Shown one piece after another: positions 40,655-53,239 of a stretch of DNA of 64,000 bases. The stretch comes from Rhytidiadelphus loreus (Eukaryota; Streptophyta; Bryopsida; Hypnales; Hylocomiaceae). How positions within the stretch are numbered: the first letter of the stretch is position 1; the number at the start of each line of letters is the position of its first letter. The position numbers and the translations under genes were made by a program. The notes below the pieces were generated by a model that was not told the DNA's origin, did no database searches, and saw only the letters and a program-made list of their open reading frames with translations. Location of the stretch: contig OX344764.1 of NCBI GenBank assembly GCA_947034895.1, positions 72,707,348 through 72,771,347 of the forward strand, given 5' to 3'.

Positions 40655-41048
40655 ACAAGTATACATGTACATAATTTCTATGTATGCATGGGCTACATAT
40701 TATAAACTTACTTCTATTTTTTCTAGTGGGAGTATAAAATCACTACTTCCAAGGGAAAAAATATTTATCCAATAAACACACATTAAAAATTCAATTTCAG
40801 ATACTCCTAAGAAAGACAATCAAGTGTTAAATTAAAAATATCCAATGCTTACTTCATTGACTATATCCTACAAGGCAAACATTTACCCAACTATTTCAAT
40901 TTTGTGAGAATCCACTTTCTACAAAGACCTCATTCACATTGTAAGAAGACATATTATCACATTTATTTATTTCTATAAATTAGCTTCCAATGGAACAAAG
41001 TCTTGCAGTTCTAATTGTTGGTTTATTAATCCACAAAAGGAATAGAGC

Positions 41049-42130
41049 CAAGGTTGTATACTACAACACCGTGACAGACAAACGTCGCACCATGTCTAGT
41101 AGAGCCTACGCGACGTCACGAAAAGTCAAATATACCTCTGACTTTACATAAAATTACCCCCCTCCGACTAGACGCCACATGGTGTCTACATGGCAAACTC
41201 AAGGGGCGCGTACAAGTAGGAGACTATATGTAGGGGCAACCTCGCCACCTCGGGTGGGCGACTATAGGTAGAATAGTGGCGACAATAGGTAGGAGACTGT
41301 GGGTGAAGGAAGGAGAACACAAATTTAGGGAGTGGCCGTCATCTGGGCGACTGCAAGTAGACTACAAGTATATGATTTTGCGATATTTGAACCGGCTTGA
41401 GGCATGGTGGATCCACGGTCACCCCAGATGGACCCGCTATCGCCTACAAAAGAACTGGTGTCGCCTACTTTAGACCCGTTGTCGTCCCACTTGCACACAA
41501 GGTTGCTCTGTGCAACCTGTTGTTGTCCACAAAAGACTCGGTGTCGCCCACCCTAGACCTGTGGTTGCCCCATCTAGACACAACGTTGTCCCTCATGACC
41601 CATAGTCATCCCTTAAACATACGCATGCGCCTCCAACCCAACCCAAATTGGCTTTCCACGTCATTCTGTAAACTCCGCCATGTTACCACGTAGGCAAAAT
41701 TAATTTACCGGAGGGTAAATTTTTTTATTCCAACTATTAGAAAAAGTTTGAGGTCTGAAAGAAGCTGCCAGTTTTTTATTTTTGGCAGTGCTAGTACAGA
41801 AAAATAAAAATAATTTTTTTTAATTTTTTAAAAATATTAAAAAATAATTTTTTTTTATAAAATATTAAAAAAATAAAAAAATATTAAAAAAATTTGTCAG
41901 TCTAACGTGGCACTGATGTGGCACCAGTAGTGCCATGTTAGATCCTGAAAAGAAAAGAAAATCCCTAATTGCACCAGAGAGGAGAAACTCGTAGCCTTTT
42001 GTATACCTCAGATTTTTTATAATAGCGACACAATGTCAAGTAAACTTGAAACTTAGTGACATGCGACACACGACACACGACGTTAGACATCATATACAAC
42101 GCCCAAACCTAAAAATATGTCATGATTGAC
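41049..42130. mobile_element. MULE-like element, larger relative of 46639-46969
   Basis: The left end CAAGGTTGTATACTACAACA, followed by GACAGACAAACGTCGC, is shared with 46639. The right part (GACATGCGACACACGAC to about 42110) matches the right part of the small element. The interior adds about 700 bp, including a GC-rich stretch (41390-41640) of degenerate TGTCGCCCACCTAGACC-like units. No target duplication was found, so its borders are approximate. Confidence 0.5.
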
Positions 42131-42973
42131 AATATTCATTTTGAAAATTTTCACTTTGTTTCATGAAAATTGTTGTATTTTTAATTTTTGTGACTAGAAG
42201 TTAAAATAAATATGTAAATACAACAAACATAGACCAATTAATTTGAAATCATTTCAAGAAGTAGAAGTAGCAATGGAGATTAGTATGAAAATTTATCAAT
42301 TACTTGTTTTATTTTTTAAGCCCCAAACACTTCTAGCAATGATCTTTAAATCAAATTTTACTGTCAAACTAGATTTATCTTATTATAAATTGATTTATAG
42401 AATCTTGATATTTTTAAGTGTGAAAAGTAAATTTTCTATTGACATTGATTTTTTTTTATAAATTTTGATGGAAAAATAAAAAAATTGTAATTTTTTTAAG
42501 TAGAAGGTGGAAATAAAATTATATCAATTATAATATGTATTAGAATAATCTAGTATTTTTACATAAATGAAGGTTAGAATGAAAAATATAATAAATTCTA
42601 TAATTTAACTTTAAAAAAATATTTTAAAAGAAGAATTTTCAAATGAGAAACACACAATATCGTATAACATGGATTTTGACACTTAGAGCTTGTAATAGAA
42701 CTTGTAATTCTTTCAATTTTTCATTTTTTTCAAAATCTTTAAATGAGATTGAATTAAAACTTGTCAAGCTTCATTTTCTTAGTGTAAAACCTCATGTAAA
42801 GTACATATCAGTAATGGATATTTTGAAAGTTATAGTCAGGGTTGACGGCACATCTACTTTTTGGATGTGCATACCTTAAAGGGTTAACTAGGATAGAACA
42901 TGAATATTGTTAAATTGGTGGGAATCCACGACTTTGGTACCTTTTATGACTTGTAGTCTAAATGTCAATCTTT
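42131..42973. other. AT-rich spacer, no feature recognised
   Basis: Short frames at 42243-42461 and 42643-42879 are Ile/Leu/Phe/Lys-rich and match nothing I know. Confidence 0.4.
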
Positions 42974-43101
42974 CACTAGTAGAAAATTTAGTTTTTGTGT
43001 TGATTTGGATGCATTGATTTGGTTCACTTTTCTATTGGTTTGGATAGAAATCAACAAAAAAGTGAACCAAATCAACAAAAAAAATAAAAATTCTAGTAGC
43101 G
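42974..43101. mobile_element. 128-bp foldback MITE with CACTAGTAGAAAA end
   Basis: The left arm CACTAGTAGAAAATTTAG pairs imperfectly with the right arm (reverse complement CGCTACTAGAATTTTTAT). The inner GTTGATTTGG pairs perfectly with CCAAATCAAC. Its ends resemble small CACTA-derived elements common in plants. The loop also carries GGTTCACTTTT and its complement. Confidence 0.6.
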
Positions 43102-43747
43102 TATGTGAGTCTTATTTTTAAAAGATTTATGACAATGAATGACAAGATTTGATAGGCTCTCTAGAATTGGGCACCAATTTAAGACAATATAGTATAGTAA
43201 TAGATTTAACTTAAGTTTTGTACAATTGCTTTAAACTTTGCCATTTCAACCAGTGACAATCTTCAATTGAATGCAAATTCCTTCGACAATAGGAACACAA
43301 CACTTGGAAAGTTTTTGAGTTTTACAAGCTATTTTCTTTCAATTTCCAAATTATTGAACTAGTTCTCAAGTACAAAGCTTGGTTATTTTACTCAAAATTT
43401 AAATTTTATAGATTTTTTCAACGAGTTTTTGTACATATTTCCAAATTGTAACCAATTTTTTTCTTTACCAATTCCACTAGCTAACTTTGAACTAGTTGCT
43501 CGTTCTTCTTGAATATAGGGCGAAAGCCTCCTTGTAAATATTAGATCTAGTACTAAAGTAGGGTGCTCTAAAGGCACCCTTGCTCTAAAATGGACCTCTA
43601 ACATAGAGGTGCATTTTAATTTGCTTTCTTCAATTGTATTGATAATGTATATTTCAAGAGGGGGGTTGCTTTTAGTGACCACTATATTTGAACTTCAAGA
43701 ATTCTCAACTAATTCTACAAAGGTCCAAGCAATATGAAACGACTTAG

Positions 43748-44406
43748 GGGTAGTTGCAAGAAACACTTCACGTTTTTCGTTCAAAACTGCGTTTTTTGGC
43801 CATAGGACTGGTAGTACTATGCAATACTACTAATACTACGTTTTAGAAGCGTCTCGACAAATCTGCACCATTGATTGAAGGCGACTGCAAATCTACACCG
43901 TTGATTTAGTACTATGTTGTACTATGTAGTACTACGGACTACTACGAAGTACTGTAGAAGTCACTGGGAGCAGAAAATAACAGAAAAGGAGTCTGTAGAG
44001 ATTTTCATTTTTAGTAATTCAAAAAAAATTCAAAAAAAATTCCATAAAAAAGCCATTTTGCTAGTGAAGACTGCACTTGCATTGCACCAAAAAATTCATG
44101 AAGGAAAATGTTTCCCTCTTCATAGCTTTTGCACAAAGGAAGGTCACTTTGGCCCCATGTATGCAATTGACATGATGCTATTTCATAAAAACTCAACGTC
44201 AACCCTTTTAGTGTTAGTAGACCCAATTGGGGGCAGATTAAAAATAGTAAAAAATTTAAAAAATTATTCAAGGTCTGTAACTTTAGCATCTACCTTCATT
44301 CCAAATTTCATGCCAAATGGACAAACAACGCAAAAGTTATGAGCAAAAAGCCAATTTTTAAGGGCAAGGGGACAAGAAATAGGACAAGTGTTTCTTGCAA
44401 TCACCC
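43748..44406. mobile_element. 4-bp-TSD TIR element, copy 3 (659 bp)
   Basis: The ends are GGGTAGTTGCAAGAAACAC and (reverse complement) GGGTGATTGCAAGAAACAC, with TTAG duplicated at 43744-43747 and 44407-44410. The interior includes repeated CTACTACG-type units near 43810-43950. A 142-codon frame (43914-44342) overlaps family-shared repeat sequence and is not credible as a gene. Confidence 0.8.
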
Positions 44407-44729
44407 TTAGGTTACATGCCAATTCCCTTTTTCTTCCTACAAAAATCTATTGATCATGAAAATTATTTCAAGGAGTTTTAGCTTTCCCCCAAATGCAATC
44501 AGTTCTTAAAAGGTCACTTCAAGAGTAGACTACCTTCATACTCTCAATAAAATTCAACTGCACTTTCATGTGCTTGAGGAGACATCTATGGGATTCAGTT
44601 TCCTTTTAAACTACCAATGCACTATCCTCCATCCTGCAACATCAAAAATTCAAAACTCAGGAGTCTCAGCTGAAATAGAACGTAAGAGCTTACCTCTTGG
44701 TGTTAAGAGTGATGCATTACAGAAAATTT

Positions 44730-45080
44730 TAGGCCTCTGGAAGGTTGCTCTGGAGTGACCAAATAAGCTATTGTTTTCAAAATAGTCCTTGGACGGAATC
44801 TAGCTTTAGAGGAAAGTCACCTTGGGTGAATATCATTGGAGCAATCAATCCCGGCGACTAAAAACAAAATATTTTATTTTTATTTTTTATTTATTTTAGT
44901 TTTCTTTTTCTTCGACTAAATTTTCTTTTCTTTTGAAAAAAAGAAAAAGGAATGTAAAACGGGGTTCCTGTGCCACTAACAACATTGAAATTTACAAGTT
45001 TGAGGTGGGCGATTTTAGGGGAAAATAAAAGATGGGAAGATAGTTCAGCTACTACTGGAGTAGCCCTCTGGAGGCCTCAT
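44730..45080. mobile_element. MITE with AGGCCTC ends, copy 2
   Basis: It starts TAGGCCTCTGGAAGGTTGCT and ends GCCCTCTGGAGGCCTCA. It is collinear with 13638-13993, for example GGAGTGACCAAATAAGCTAT, GGAATCTAGCTT and TTTGAGGTGGG. The T-rich centre differs in length. Confidence 0.75.
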
Positions 45081-46638
45081 TTTTGCAATTTGAACCTAAT
45101 TTAGAAGTAGGTCTAAATTTGTTCCTGAGTAAGACCCTTGGTAACAACACTCTTTAACACCAAGTAAGAACAAACCTTTTATAAAGTGGAATTTTGCTGA
45201 CAATAGACAGATATATAGAGACAACGTAGTTTACACTATAAGAAAACTGTGTTTTTTTGGATGTCTGACCCAAAATGTAGCGTGCCTACAGTGCACATGC
45301 TATGTCCAAAAGAACATTGAGATGTTTACTAGACAGATGCAACAAAAGTGTATGTTTATGTGGATGTTGTAGAAAATAGAGGGAAATTATGGTCACAGCA
45401 TGTAGGTGCTAGCAAAAACAAATATGCTGTTAAAGACATGACTGCAGATATAATGATGTTTCAAAGATTGTCCGAGAAAACAATCATTGCCACGTCAGCA
45501 TCCCTAGTCCATTTTAATCGTGGGTAAATTAGTAGAAATTACTGTGGTCTAGGAGAAAATAATTGCCCAAGGTGAAAAAAAAAGATGATGGGCAGGTAGT
45601 TTGGCAAAAAAGCTAATGTGGCATCTGCCATGGTATATGACATGGAAATTCAATGATGTGGACATGAAAAATGCTAACGTGTCATTTGATGTCACATTGT
45701 TTGAGAAGATTAATATTGTTTTGAGCAACATCAACTTACACATCAACAAAAAATTTGATACTGTTTTTGGCGACATCTATTCAAATGTCTTTTGAGACAT
45801 TTTCTGAGATGTCAGCTTCGACATTCAAACATTTTGCAACATCAACTTTGACATACACCATAAAAATAGCCCATACATAGTATACCATACATTATATACA
45901 ATATGCCATACATGGTATTTGGTATTTATGTCACATGACTTAAAAGCCAATTATCGTGTGTAAATAGACATGAAAGACATACTATTTATACAAGTAGGGC
46001 AGTAGGAGGTATGACAAACTATATGGGATATGTAATTTTTCAAAATTATACAAAGTTTTTAAACTTGACATCTTAGTTGACGTCTTAGTTGATATCGCAA
46101 AAAACATCTAGATGTCTCAGTTGACATCTCAATTGACATCTCAATTGATGTCTCAATTGATGTCTCAATTGATGTCTAAAAAAACATTGTTGAACTTTTT
46201 GAATAGTTGTGTGTTGATGTGGCATGCCACCTCATCCTTGTTGGATGCCATGACAATCAAATGCCACATTAGTTGGCACTTTTTTAATATTTTAGTTTTT
46301 TCAATTTTTTTTTTCAATTTGTCTAATGGCTCCTCTTCCCCTGCATTTTACATTTGGTCAAGGTTTTACCTCAATCCATAGTAACTTTGTCTAATTTAAC
46401 CAAAGTTAAACCAAAAGCTCTTACCAACGTGGCATTTATATATTTTCTTAGACGTTGTATAAAACATAACTATGTTTTTCTTAATGTCTTTTAGAAGATT
46501 ACCATTGCATAGGACATCAACTTGTTCCACCTGTGACATGCAAACGTTTTTTGAAACATCCAACTCAATTCTGCTTCCTATGGGTAAAATTCCATCTTTG
46601 TGCTCATGTTTTGAAAAACATCCTTGTTTGTTGCTAAC

Positions 46639-46969
46639 CAAGGTTGTATACTACAACACCGCGATAGACAGACGTCGCGCAATGTCAAGTTGACCAAACA
46701 TCAAATTAACTTTAAAAAAAATCCTCCTTTGTTTATGATTTTGACATATTTAAGTCTTATTTTTATAAAGTGTCTCAATTTAATAAATACACATAACATT
46801 TTAAATTTAGATTCATAATTATAGTGAGATTTCAAAGTTTATTTGGCTATGAAAATGGCCCTACTCGACAACATGTCTAGTGAACTCGACACTTAGTGAC
46901 ACGCAACATGCGACGTCAGACGTCATACACGATGCCAAAACTCAAAAATATATTAGACAAGACAACCCT
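46639..46969. mobile_element. MULE-type MITE with 9-bp duplication, inside the CACTA element
   Basis: GTTGCTAAC is duplicated at 46630-46638 and 46970-46978. The inner ends are CAAGGTTGT and (reverse complement) AGGGTTGT. A 9-bp duplication is characteristic of Mutator-like elements. The interior is AT-rich with GACGTCGCGC-type motifs near both ends that are shared with 41049-42130. Confidence 0.75.
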
Positions 46970-47339
46970 GTTGCTAACGTCCAAAAAATCACGGGTTTCT
47001 CATAGTGAACCTTCCTTGTTCAGATGATGTCACATATACATTACATCCAGCATCCACAATCATTACTTTTGTCACTTGATGAATGTTTTCAAGACAATAG
47101 TTCCTTGTAGGAGACATAGAATTAGACAAGTTGCCCTATCCTTCAGATGTTCTACATGACATTTGCAAGCTATCACACATATATGCAAAGGATGTGGACG
47201 TATTAAGCTTCAACCTAAGGAATTGTGTTGTCGCCTACTATGACAATGTAGGTTCTTCTTTCATCTATGGGATGCTACATTGGGTCCTCAACTTCTTGCA
47301 TTGGTTGTAGTCCATCAAAGTCCCTATCATTTTGCAATT

Positions 47340-47640
47340 GAACCATGTTCAGGATGAATTGGATAGAGTATAGTACCTTCCATTATCCCTAACCTCTGTT
47401 CATCATACAACTTTCCAAAATGTTCAATTTCCTTTCTCACAAATGTCAACCACTCCGCAAAAGGTAAGAATCTTATTTAGGGTGGATAACAAACAACTCT
47501 TTGTGGTTGCAAGAGCCTTGACTGTAGACAAAAAACTCCACATCCCTTCCATCTTTAGGCCTTTGTTAAGATGTATTCCTTGCATGATACATTGTTTGGT
47601 ATCATTTAGAGCACTGGTCTAAACAATTGTATGCAATGCC
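47340..47640 (-). other. Decayed coding-like stretch inside the CACTA element
   Basis: Two minus-strand frames in succession read like protein: one containing GLKMEGMWSFLSTVKALATT, then, after a shift, AEWLTFVRKEIEHFGKLYD. I do not recognise the family. It could be a remnant of the element's own gene or a captured host fragment. Confidence 0.3.
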
Positions 47641-48807
47641 TTAACACCATATATGAGAACTACAAATGTCTACACTGATGCTTTTTGATCGGTGTCTAAA
47701 TTTGCAAAGACAACTACCTAAGACATCTACTTATATATTAGTGTTGATACCAACATCATAGGAGACATCAACATGTAGAATTTTAGACTACATTTAAACG
47801 TCTAAACATTTTTTGAGACGTCATGGAAAACATCAATTCTTGTGTTTTCCATATTTCATATGTTTGTCTAACTTTCCACCATCCTTCTTGTATAAAGAGG
47901 TCGTCTTCTCCTCTCTATATAATCACATTAAGTGGCTTTTGAAGCCATATGCTATAATATCCAAATATGGTGTATTTTGTGTTGTATATGGTGTACTATG
48001 TATGACATGTTGTAGTGGACATTTCTGAAATACATTTGGAGTCATATGGCATAATTTTTAGTACAATGTATTTTGTATGGCATATTATATATTGTATATG
48101 GTATATTATATATGGTATACTATATATGAAATGTTGTATTGTATATTATGAAATTTGGATGTGCATTATGTAAGACTTGTATAATTGTCCATATTGACAT
48201 CATGCCGAATAGTGCATTTAACCACATAAATATCAAAGGTGACATCATTTTGTTCTTGTAAATCATATTGGACGTTGCAAGAAATATTCATGGTGAAATG
48301 AGGACATCTACAATGACATCCCATAACATCTAGATGTTTAAGTTGACGTCTCAATAAATGTTTAGACATCTACAATGACGTCTCAAAAAACGTCTAAATG
48401 TCTAAGTTGATGTCTTCAAAAACAATATTAAATTTCTTAAACAATAGGAAAATGAGCTGACGTGGCAAAGAAATGCGCTAACGCGGCATGACACGTCATC
48501 CTTACTAGATGCCACGTCATATGCTACATCATGGACAATAATGGATGGAAAAAAATCCTACATGGTTTCACGCGCATGCGTAGCACTTAGGTGGCAGCCA
48601 CATGACGACCTTTCATGACCCCGTTGATCCATGTTTTTTGTGATGTCTAGTAGAAAATTTGTGATGTCCAGCTAGATTTTTGATGTTTTTGGCATGTCTG
48701 TGCGAGATGCGATTTTTTAGACGTCCTTATAGATGTAGAAAAACGTCAATAGAGATGTATGGATGTCTAAATCTCCAAATCTCCAAAAACATAGTTTTCT
48801 TATAGTG

Positions 48808-49789
48808 TCATCATGTTGCTTGGCTTTGCACACTTGTGTACAATTGTGCGTTTCTTGCTGTAAAATGTAAGGCTCTCCAAGGAGCTGATTGGGCAGCTTT
48901 CCATCAGACAAGGCTTTTCACAAAGGGTTGGGGGTGACTGATCGATCGAAGAAGCCAAACTGTGATTGAATGCTACTTGAACTTGCCACAACCTTCCACA
49001 ATTTCCATGAAAATAATCATCACTAGCTATTGAGTCAAACCAAGTCCAGGTTCATTGAACATAAAGTCTTAACCAAAAGATTTTTCAAGAATCTGCAATC
49101 CTTATTGGAACCCAAGAATTGGCGAGAAGAAACTGGAAGCCATGAAACCTGGAACAACTCAGCTAGTCAACTCTGTTGCAGCATTTTTGGTACCCTTCCT
49201 ATTGATGGGTCTTGATGAGAAATGGGTGTCTCGACGACAACATTAGTCAATAGAATCGCTAGTTGTTTGGCATTCTGTAGGTCAAGCGATCGAGCCGCCT
49301 GCAATTTTGGATGCAAGAATTGGGTGGCGCCTTGAATGTTCAGAATTTAATTGTCACTTATTAATTAATTGAAGTTTATTAGAAACAATTGATTGCTGGT
49401 TTGAGGAATTAGCTAGTGAGGTTCGATCAACTAAAACTGCATTTTGTCATGGGTTCATTGCATTTGGGCCAAGTAAAACTGCATTTTATTATGGGTGCTT
49501 AATCGTTTGGCTCGGATTTGTATTGTTTTGCCGCGATCAATAGTGCTAGGTGCTTTAATTTTTCCCTTGTTGTTGAGAATCAAGAATGGTGGACTGATTC
49601 AATCAATTTCCTTCAACATATTGCTTTAAATCTGCCTTTCGGAGCACAAGTCAGCAATAGAGAGTACGTGAGTAGTGCCTCTCATTGCTAGCTTTCGGGA
49701 GTTTCGGCCGGGCAAGGTGTGGAGTACATGAAGCTCAACATCGTCACCTTTGTATCCGTGAAGGCTAATGTAGAAAACTAGCCTGAAAT
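48808..49789. other. Intergenic, no feature recognised
   Basis: Composition is less AT-rich than the flanks, with several short overlapping frames (48717-49215). None shows a motif I recognise. Confidence 0.4.
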
Positions 49790-50354
49790 GGCCTTCCAAT
49801 GTAGGTAGAAAACATCTTATGCATTTGACCTACTAAGGTAAACCTTCCTATTTGTACAATGTGACAATTTCTACCAGTTGTTGTCAATGTCTTACATTTA
49901 CACTTAATTTTTTTAGATGTGTACACTAGTACACTACTAGTTTATGGCAAAATTTCATTCAACCACCCTTTATTGTAGATTTTCTTAATTATGTCCATTT
50001 TATCATTTACATGAAATTATCTATCAACATGAAGGTTTTCTATCTTGATGTGACATTGACTTTTCCCATTGGGATGTCTGTTAACATTGGTTGAGACATA
50101 TTCTAGCGCATTAGGATTTACATCAACAAAAATAAATAAAAATTTGATGGTTTAAACAACTTGTTTATCAACTTGGACAGATAGTTCGTCAACATGTTGT
50201 TTAGGTAGTCTAAAAAAAATTATTTTTATTTTTTAGAATCTTGACGGACATTGGGGTTGAATCTTGACATTTTCTTAATCTGAAGGACATCTAGATGTAT
50301 CAAGGCTAACTTATTAATAAAAAATCCTACTACATAATGTTTTTACACAACCTA

Positions 50355-50394
<40 letters not shown>

Positions 50395-51105
50395 TTTCAT
50401 AGACCTTATAGTATCCCTATACATTATATAAAATTTCCCTACTTCAAATTAAATGAACCCTATCTTTTAATTCATATAATTTTCTAAAAACTGATAGTGA
50501 TCTCCCCATAAGCTTGTGTCGGGGCTAGCTTGATTAGGAATGAATTTTGCTACCTTGGGAGATACTTTCGAGCACAAGAGTTCTTCTACTTTAGAGCCTG
50601 TGGTTCCCAATTAGGACAATTAATTGAAATTCATCCTTTCTTTGGTTGTTATATAGTGCTTTTGGCATGGGGAGTCAGGTTGTGTTGGAGTTGTATTGGT
50701 TGCAAAGAAGTAAAAGTGTCTTTTGCGGTTGTTTTGTTTATGGTATTATGGTCTTCTGGTTTCAGCTTGTGTTGGGGTTGGCTTGATTAGGGTTGAATTC
50801 TATTACCTTGGGAGATGGAGAGGGAATGTGAGAAAATTTGAATGCACACCTAGAACCTTGGTTGACTTTGGACTATTTAGAGAAACTAGAGTAAATTTTA
50901 GAGTGGAGATGAGAATTAGGAATACTCATGGGATTGTTGCGTTGGGGTTAGGGTGCTCTATGCTTCAAGATCAATTAGAAGAAGTTAGGGTGTTGGTTTC
51001 AGTTGTTTTGTTTATGGTTGAATGGTCTTATAGTTTCAGCTTGTATTGAGGCTAGCTTGATAAGGGTTCAATGTTGCTACTTTGAGAGATTATAGGATTG
51101 ACAAG
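49790..51105 (+). repeat. Segmental copy of the 34.3-39.6 kb repeat mosaic
   Basis: 49790-49990 is the reverse complement of 34250-34460. 49990-50330 matches 37290-37620 (for example TTATCATTTACATGAAATTA and the TCTTGACGG stretches). 50510-51105 carries about two plus-strand 273-bp units like 37650-39660, here without the 721-bp insertion. The frame at 50723-51049 is the open part of these units, not an independent gene. Confidence 0.7.
50358..50392. repeat. (TA)n microsatellite
   Basis: About 17 uninterrupted TA units lie inside the segmental repeat. The related copy near 37630 lacks them. Confidence 0.95.
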
Positions 51106-51828
51106 GCATCGGGATGTCAAGACTCATGTCTGGACGTCCCACATTTGCATCCCCCTAGATGTCCTGGGACATTCGTTGTACCAAAATATAAAAGGAGACA
51201 ATATATTGTACGCATCTCCAACGTCTGCCCAACCCGGTAGTTCCACTTGTTCATAGCATCTGATCGGACATGGCGTTTGATTCGACAAGGCGTACAATTC
51301 AACGGCCCATCCAATCAAACAAGGCGTTTGATTCCAACAACCCGTTTGATCCAATGGCCTGACAATCCTACTTGTCCGGAGTGTCGGATCCGATGGCCCA
51401 TTCGCATTGTCGTCCATTGGCGTCTGATGCCCCTATTCACTTTTATATGCCTCATAATATATCATTGGATAGATATTCTTGAGAGCTTTCCAACAGTATA
51501 TAATGCATCCGATTTGGATAAAAACTCCAACTATGGGACTTCTCCAAAGGTTGAAGTCCGCTTAGTCAGTTGATCAGGCGCCCCGTCAGAATTGGACACC
51601 CCGTCTAATCATTTTTGTGTGCCTTATAATATATCATTGGAAAGGTATTTTTGAGAGCTTTCCAACAGTATATTATGCATCCAATTTGAACAAAAACTCC
51701 AACTGTGGGACTTCTCCAAAAGATTGGGTGTTGGATATTAATTTAATTTTCATTGTAATCTTCAACACTCTTGGATCCCTTATCTTCACACAAAAAGATC
51801 AAGTTGGTCATTATTCAGTTAACCCCTA
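51106..51828. repeat. Direct repeat of about 100 bp at 172-bp spacing
   Basis: The stretch beginning ATAATATATCATTGGA at 51454 recurs at 51626 and stays similar for about 100 bp (GAGAGCTTTCCAACAGTATA and GGGACTTCTCCAAA are in both). Upstream is a region of repeated TTTGATYC / GGCGTTTGATT motifs (51240-51410). It may be a fragment of a larger retroelement, but no coding domain is visible. Confidence 0.5.
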
Positions 51829-51832
51829 AACA

Positions 51833-52115
51833 TCAGAGACTATATTTCAAAAACTGCTCCAAAACTACCTTTGCATTTACAAGCACCAAATTTTAGATGA
51901 AAAACATTTTTGGACATGTGTAACCATAGGATCTTGTAGTAAAATAGTTTGAAATAGTTGTGGAAATTTTTTAGAATTTTCCACCGTGTAGATTGCAAGA
52001 TATTAACGTTTGAAGTGACAAAACCCTTTTTTGGGCCCAGTGAAAATATGGGCAACTGCACTTCACAAGGTTACATTTGTATAAAAAATGTCCAAAATGG
52101 TGGTTTCCCCAAGGG
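51833..52115. mobile_element. TTAA-flanked element, copy 4 (truncated)
   Basis: It follows TTAA (51829-51832) with CCCCTAA and is collinear with 364-620 of copy 1. It lacks the insertion that copy 1 carries at 91-363, so it shows the empty site. Similarity stops near 52115, where a short GAGC-rich stretch (52120-52190) begins. Confidence 0.65.
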
Positions 52116-52379
52116 AGCTAGCATGCGAGCGCAGAGCGGGGAGTGGAGAGCGTGGAGCGGGAATTGGTGAGCAGGGAGCAGGGATTCTTTGATTTAAAAA
52201 AATAAACTAGCCAAAAAAGTATAAAATTTTAGATGACAATTTATAAAAAAGATTTGTATATCTATATATACGAGTCCTGCAACAACCTACGTAGCTATCT
52301 ATATTGATGCACTGTCATCGTTGATTTCCTGGTCATTGGTAGTTGCAGCGATACATGAGAATTCAAATAACTTAATTCA

Positions 52380-52870
52380 ATGCTCACCATGAAGTCGTAT
52401 ACGCGCGTGATTGTTTTCGTCGGTGAAATTGTTGCATTGGCTCCCACCAACAATGAAATCAAAGCCACGATACTTCTCTACAAGATTCATGAGGACATCT
52501 CTTCTGAGTTGTCTCACATCTTGATAGTCCAGGTCAAGATAGCCTTTCTAATTGGTTAAGGACCAACATGTCTACAAGCAATTGCCAGGCTCCTTCTTCG
52601 ATCTCCACGATAACCACTTGAACCTTCTGACGAGGTTCAAGAGCTCCTTCAATCATTGAAAACAACAATAGTACCTTGATTCCTTCATCTATTTGGTCTT
52701 CCAAATAGAAATGTGCTAAACCACTGTATACAGGAAAAAAGGGTTTCCAATATTTTCCAATGCTTTCTATTGTGTTGTATGGCTAAAGCAGTCCCTGAAG
52801 TGATCTCTATCCAAACCGCAACACTGCCTACATCATCCACACACAAAGTGAATGGATTGATATCCAATTT
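52380..52870 (-). pseudogene. DRM/DNMT3-type cytosine-5 methyltransferase fragment (copy B)
   Basis: On the minus strand this begins with an SIGKYW-type segment (about 52744-52767), which stands where DRM proteins have SLGNSF. It continues to GIKVLLLFSMIEGA (motif I: family pattern GIxVLSLFSGIGGA) and VQVVIVEIEE (motif II). A frameshift falls near 52555. It then runs through DYQDVRQL and GFDFIVGGSQCNN at 52429-52460 (motif IV; family pattern FDLVIGGSPCNN). The catalytic Cys is kept but the preceding Pro is Gln, and the glycines of motif I are lost. A stop follows about ten residues later. DRM enzymes carry out RNA-directed de novo DNA methylation in plants. This piece is a non-functional relic by sequence. 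Confidence 0.65.
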
Positions 52871-53239
52871 ACATACTATATTTCACGTAATCACGTCTCA
52901 CTATTATAAAAAAATCATCGAATCTGGATAAGTAAGCAGATTGAATTGGACACTACTTGATTTAGCACACGACTTGGGTTTAAGGTGGAGTCCGTTATAT
53001 TTTGATTACAACAATTTAGAAAGTAGTGGGAGCTACGATCATAATATTGATATACAACTACCATCAAGATATAAAGCAGGGTGTGATAATGATTACTTGA
53101 TTGGCAACCAAATTGTTAAGCCAAACAGTAGTCAACATGGACGTAAGCTATGGTAAGGAAAAATATGCTATGTACACCTAGGCCACTTAAATATAAGACC
53201 TTCTGATAATGAAACTGTTGAAACGAACATAGGGAGTAA

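Larger units (their letters stand above)
45234..48807. mobile_element. CACTA-like element, non-autonomous (3.57 kb)
   Basis: The ends CACTATAAGAAAACTGTG and (reverse complement) CACTATAAGAAAACTATG fit the plant CACTA/En-Spm terminus. Sub-terminal regions are packed with the GATGTCT/AGACATC hexamer-like motif (46065-46180 and 48320-48420), as expected for transposase-binding repeats. Flanking triplets (TTA, TCA) differ by one base, so the 3-bp duplication has decayed or the ends are off by one. A MULE-type MITE is nested at 46639-46969. No transposase was recognised. Only a decayed coding-like stretch on the minus strand (about 47340-47640) might be internal or captured sequence. Confidence 0.7.

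Noticed and set aside
43914..44342. 142-codon plus-strand frame
   Set aside because: Lies wholly within a transposon copy whose relatives at 38056 and 39923 do not keep the frame.
51454..51730. 172-bp direct-repeat spacing, same number as the 59-61 kb array period
   Set aside because: The sequences are unrelated; the equal length looks like coincidence.
52941..53156. 71-codon plus-strand frame with protein-like composition between the two DRM relics
   Set aside because: No recognisable motif or splice partners on the plus strand; could not be assigned.
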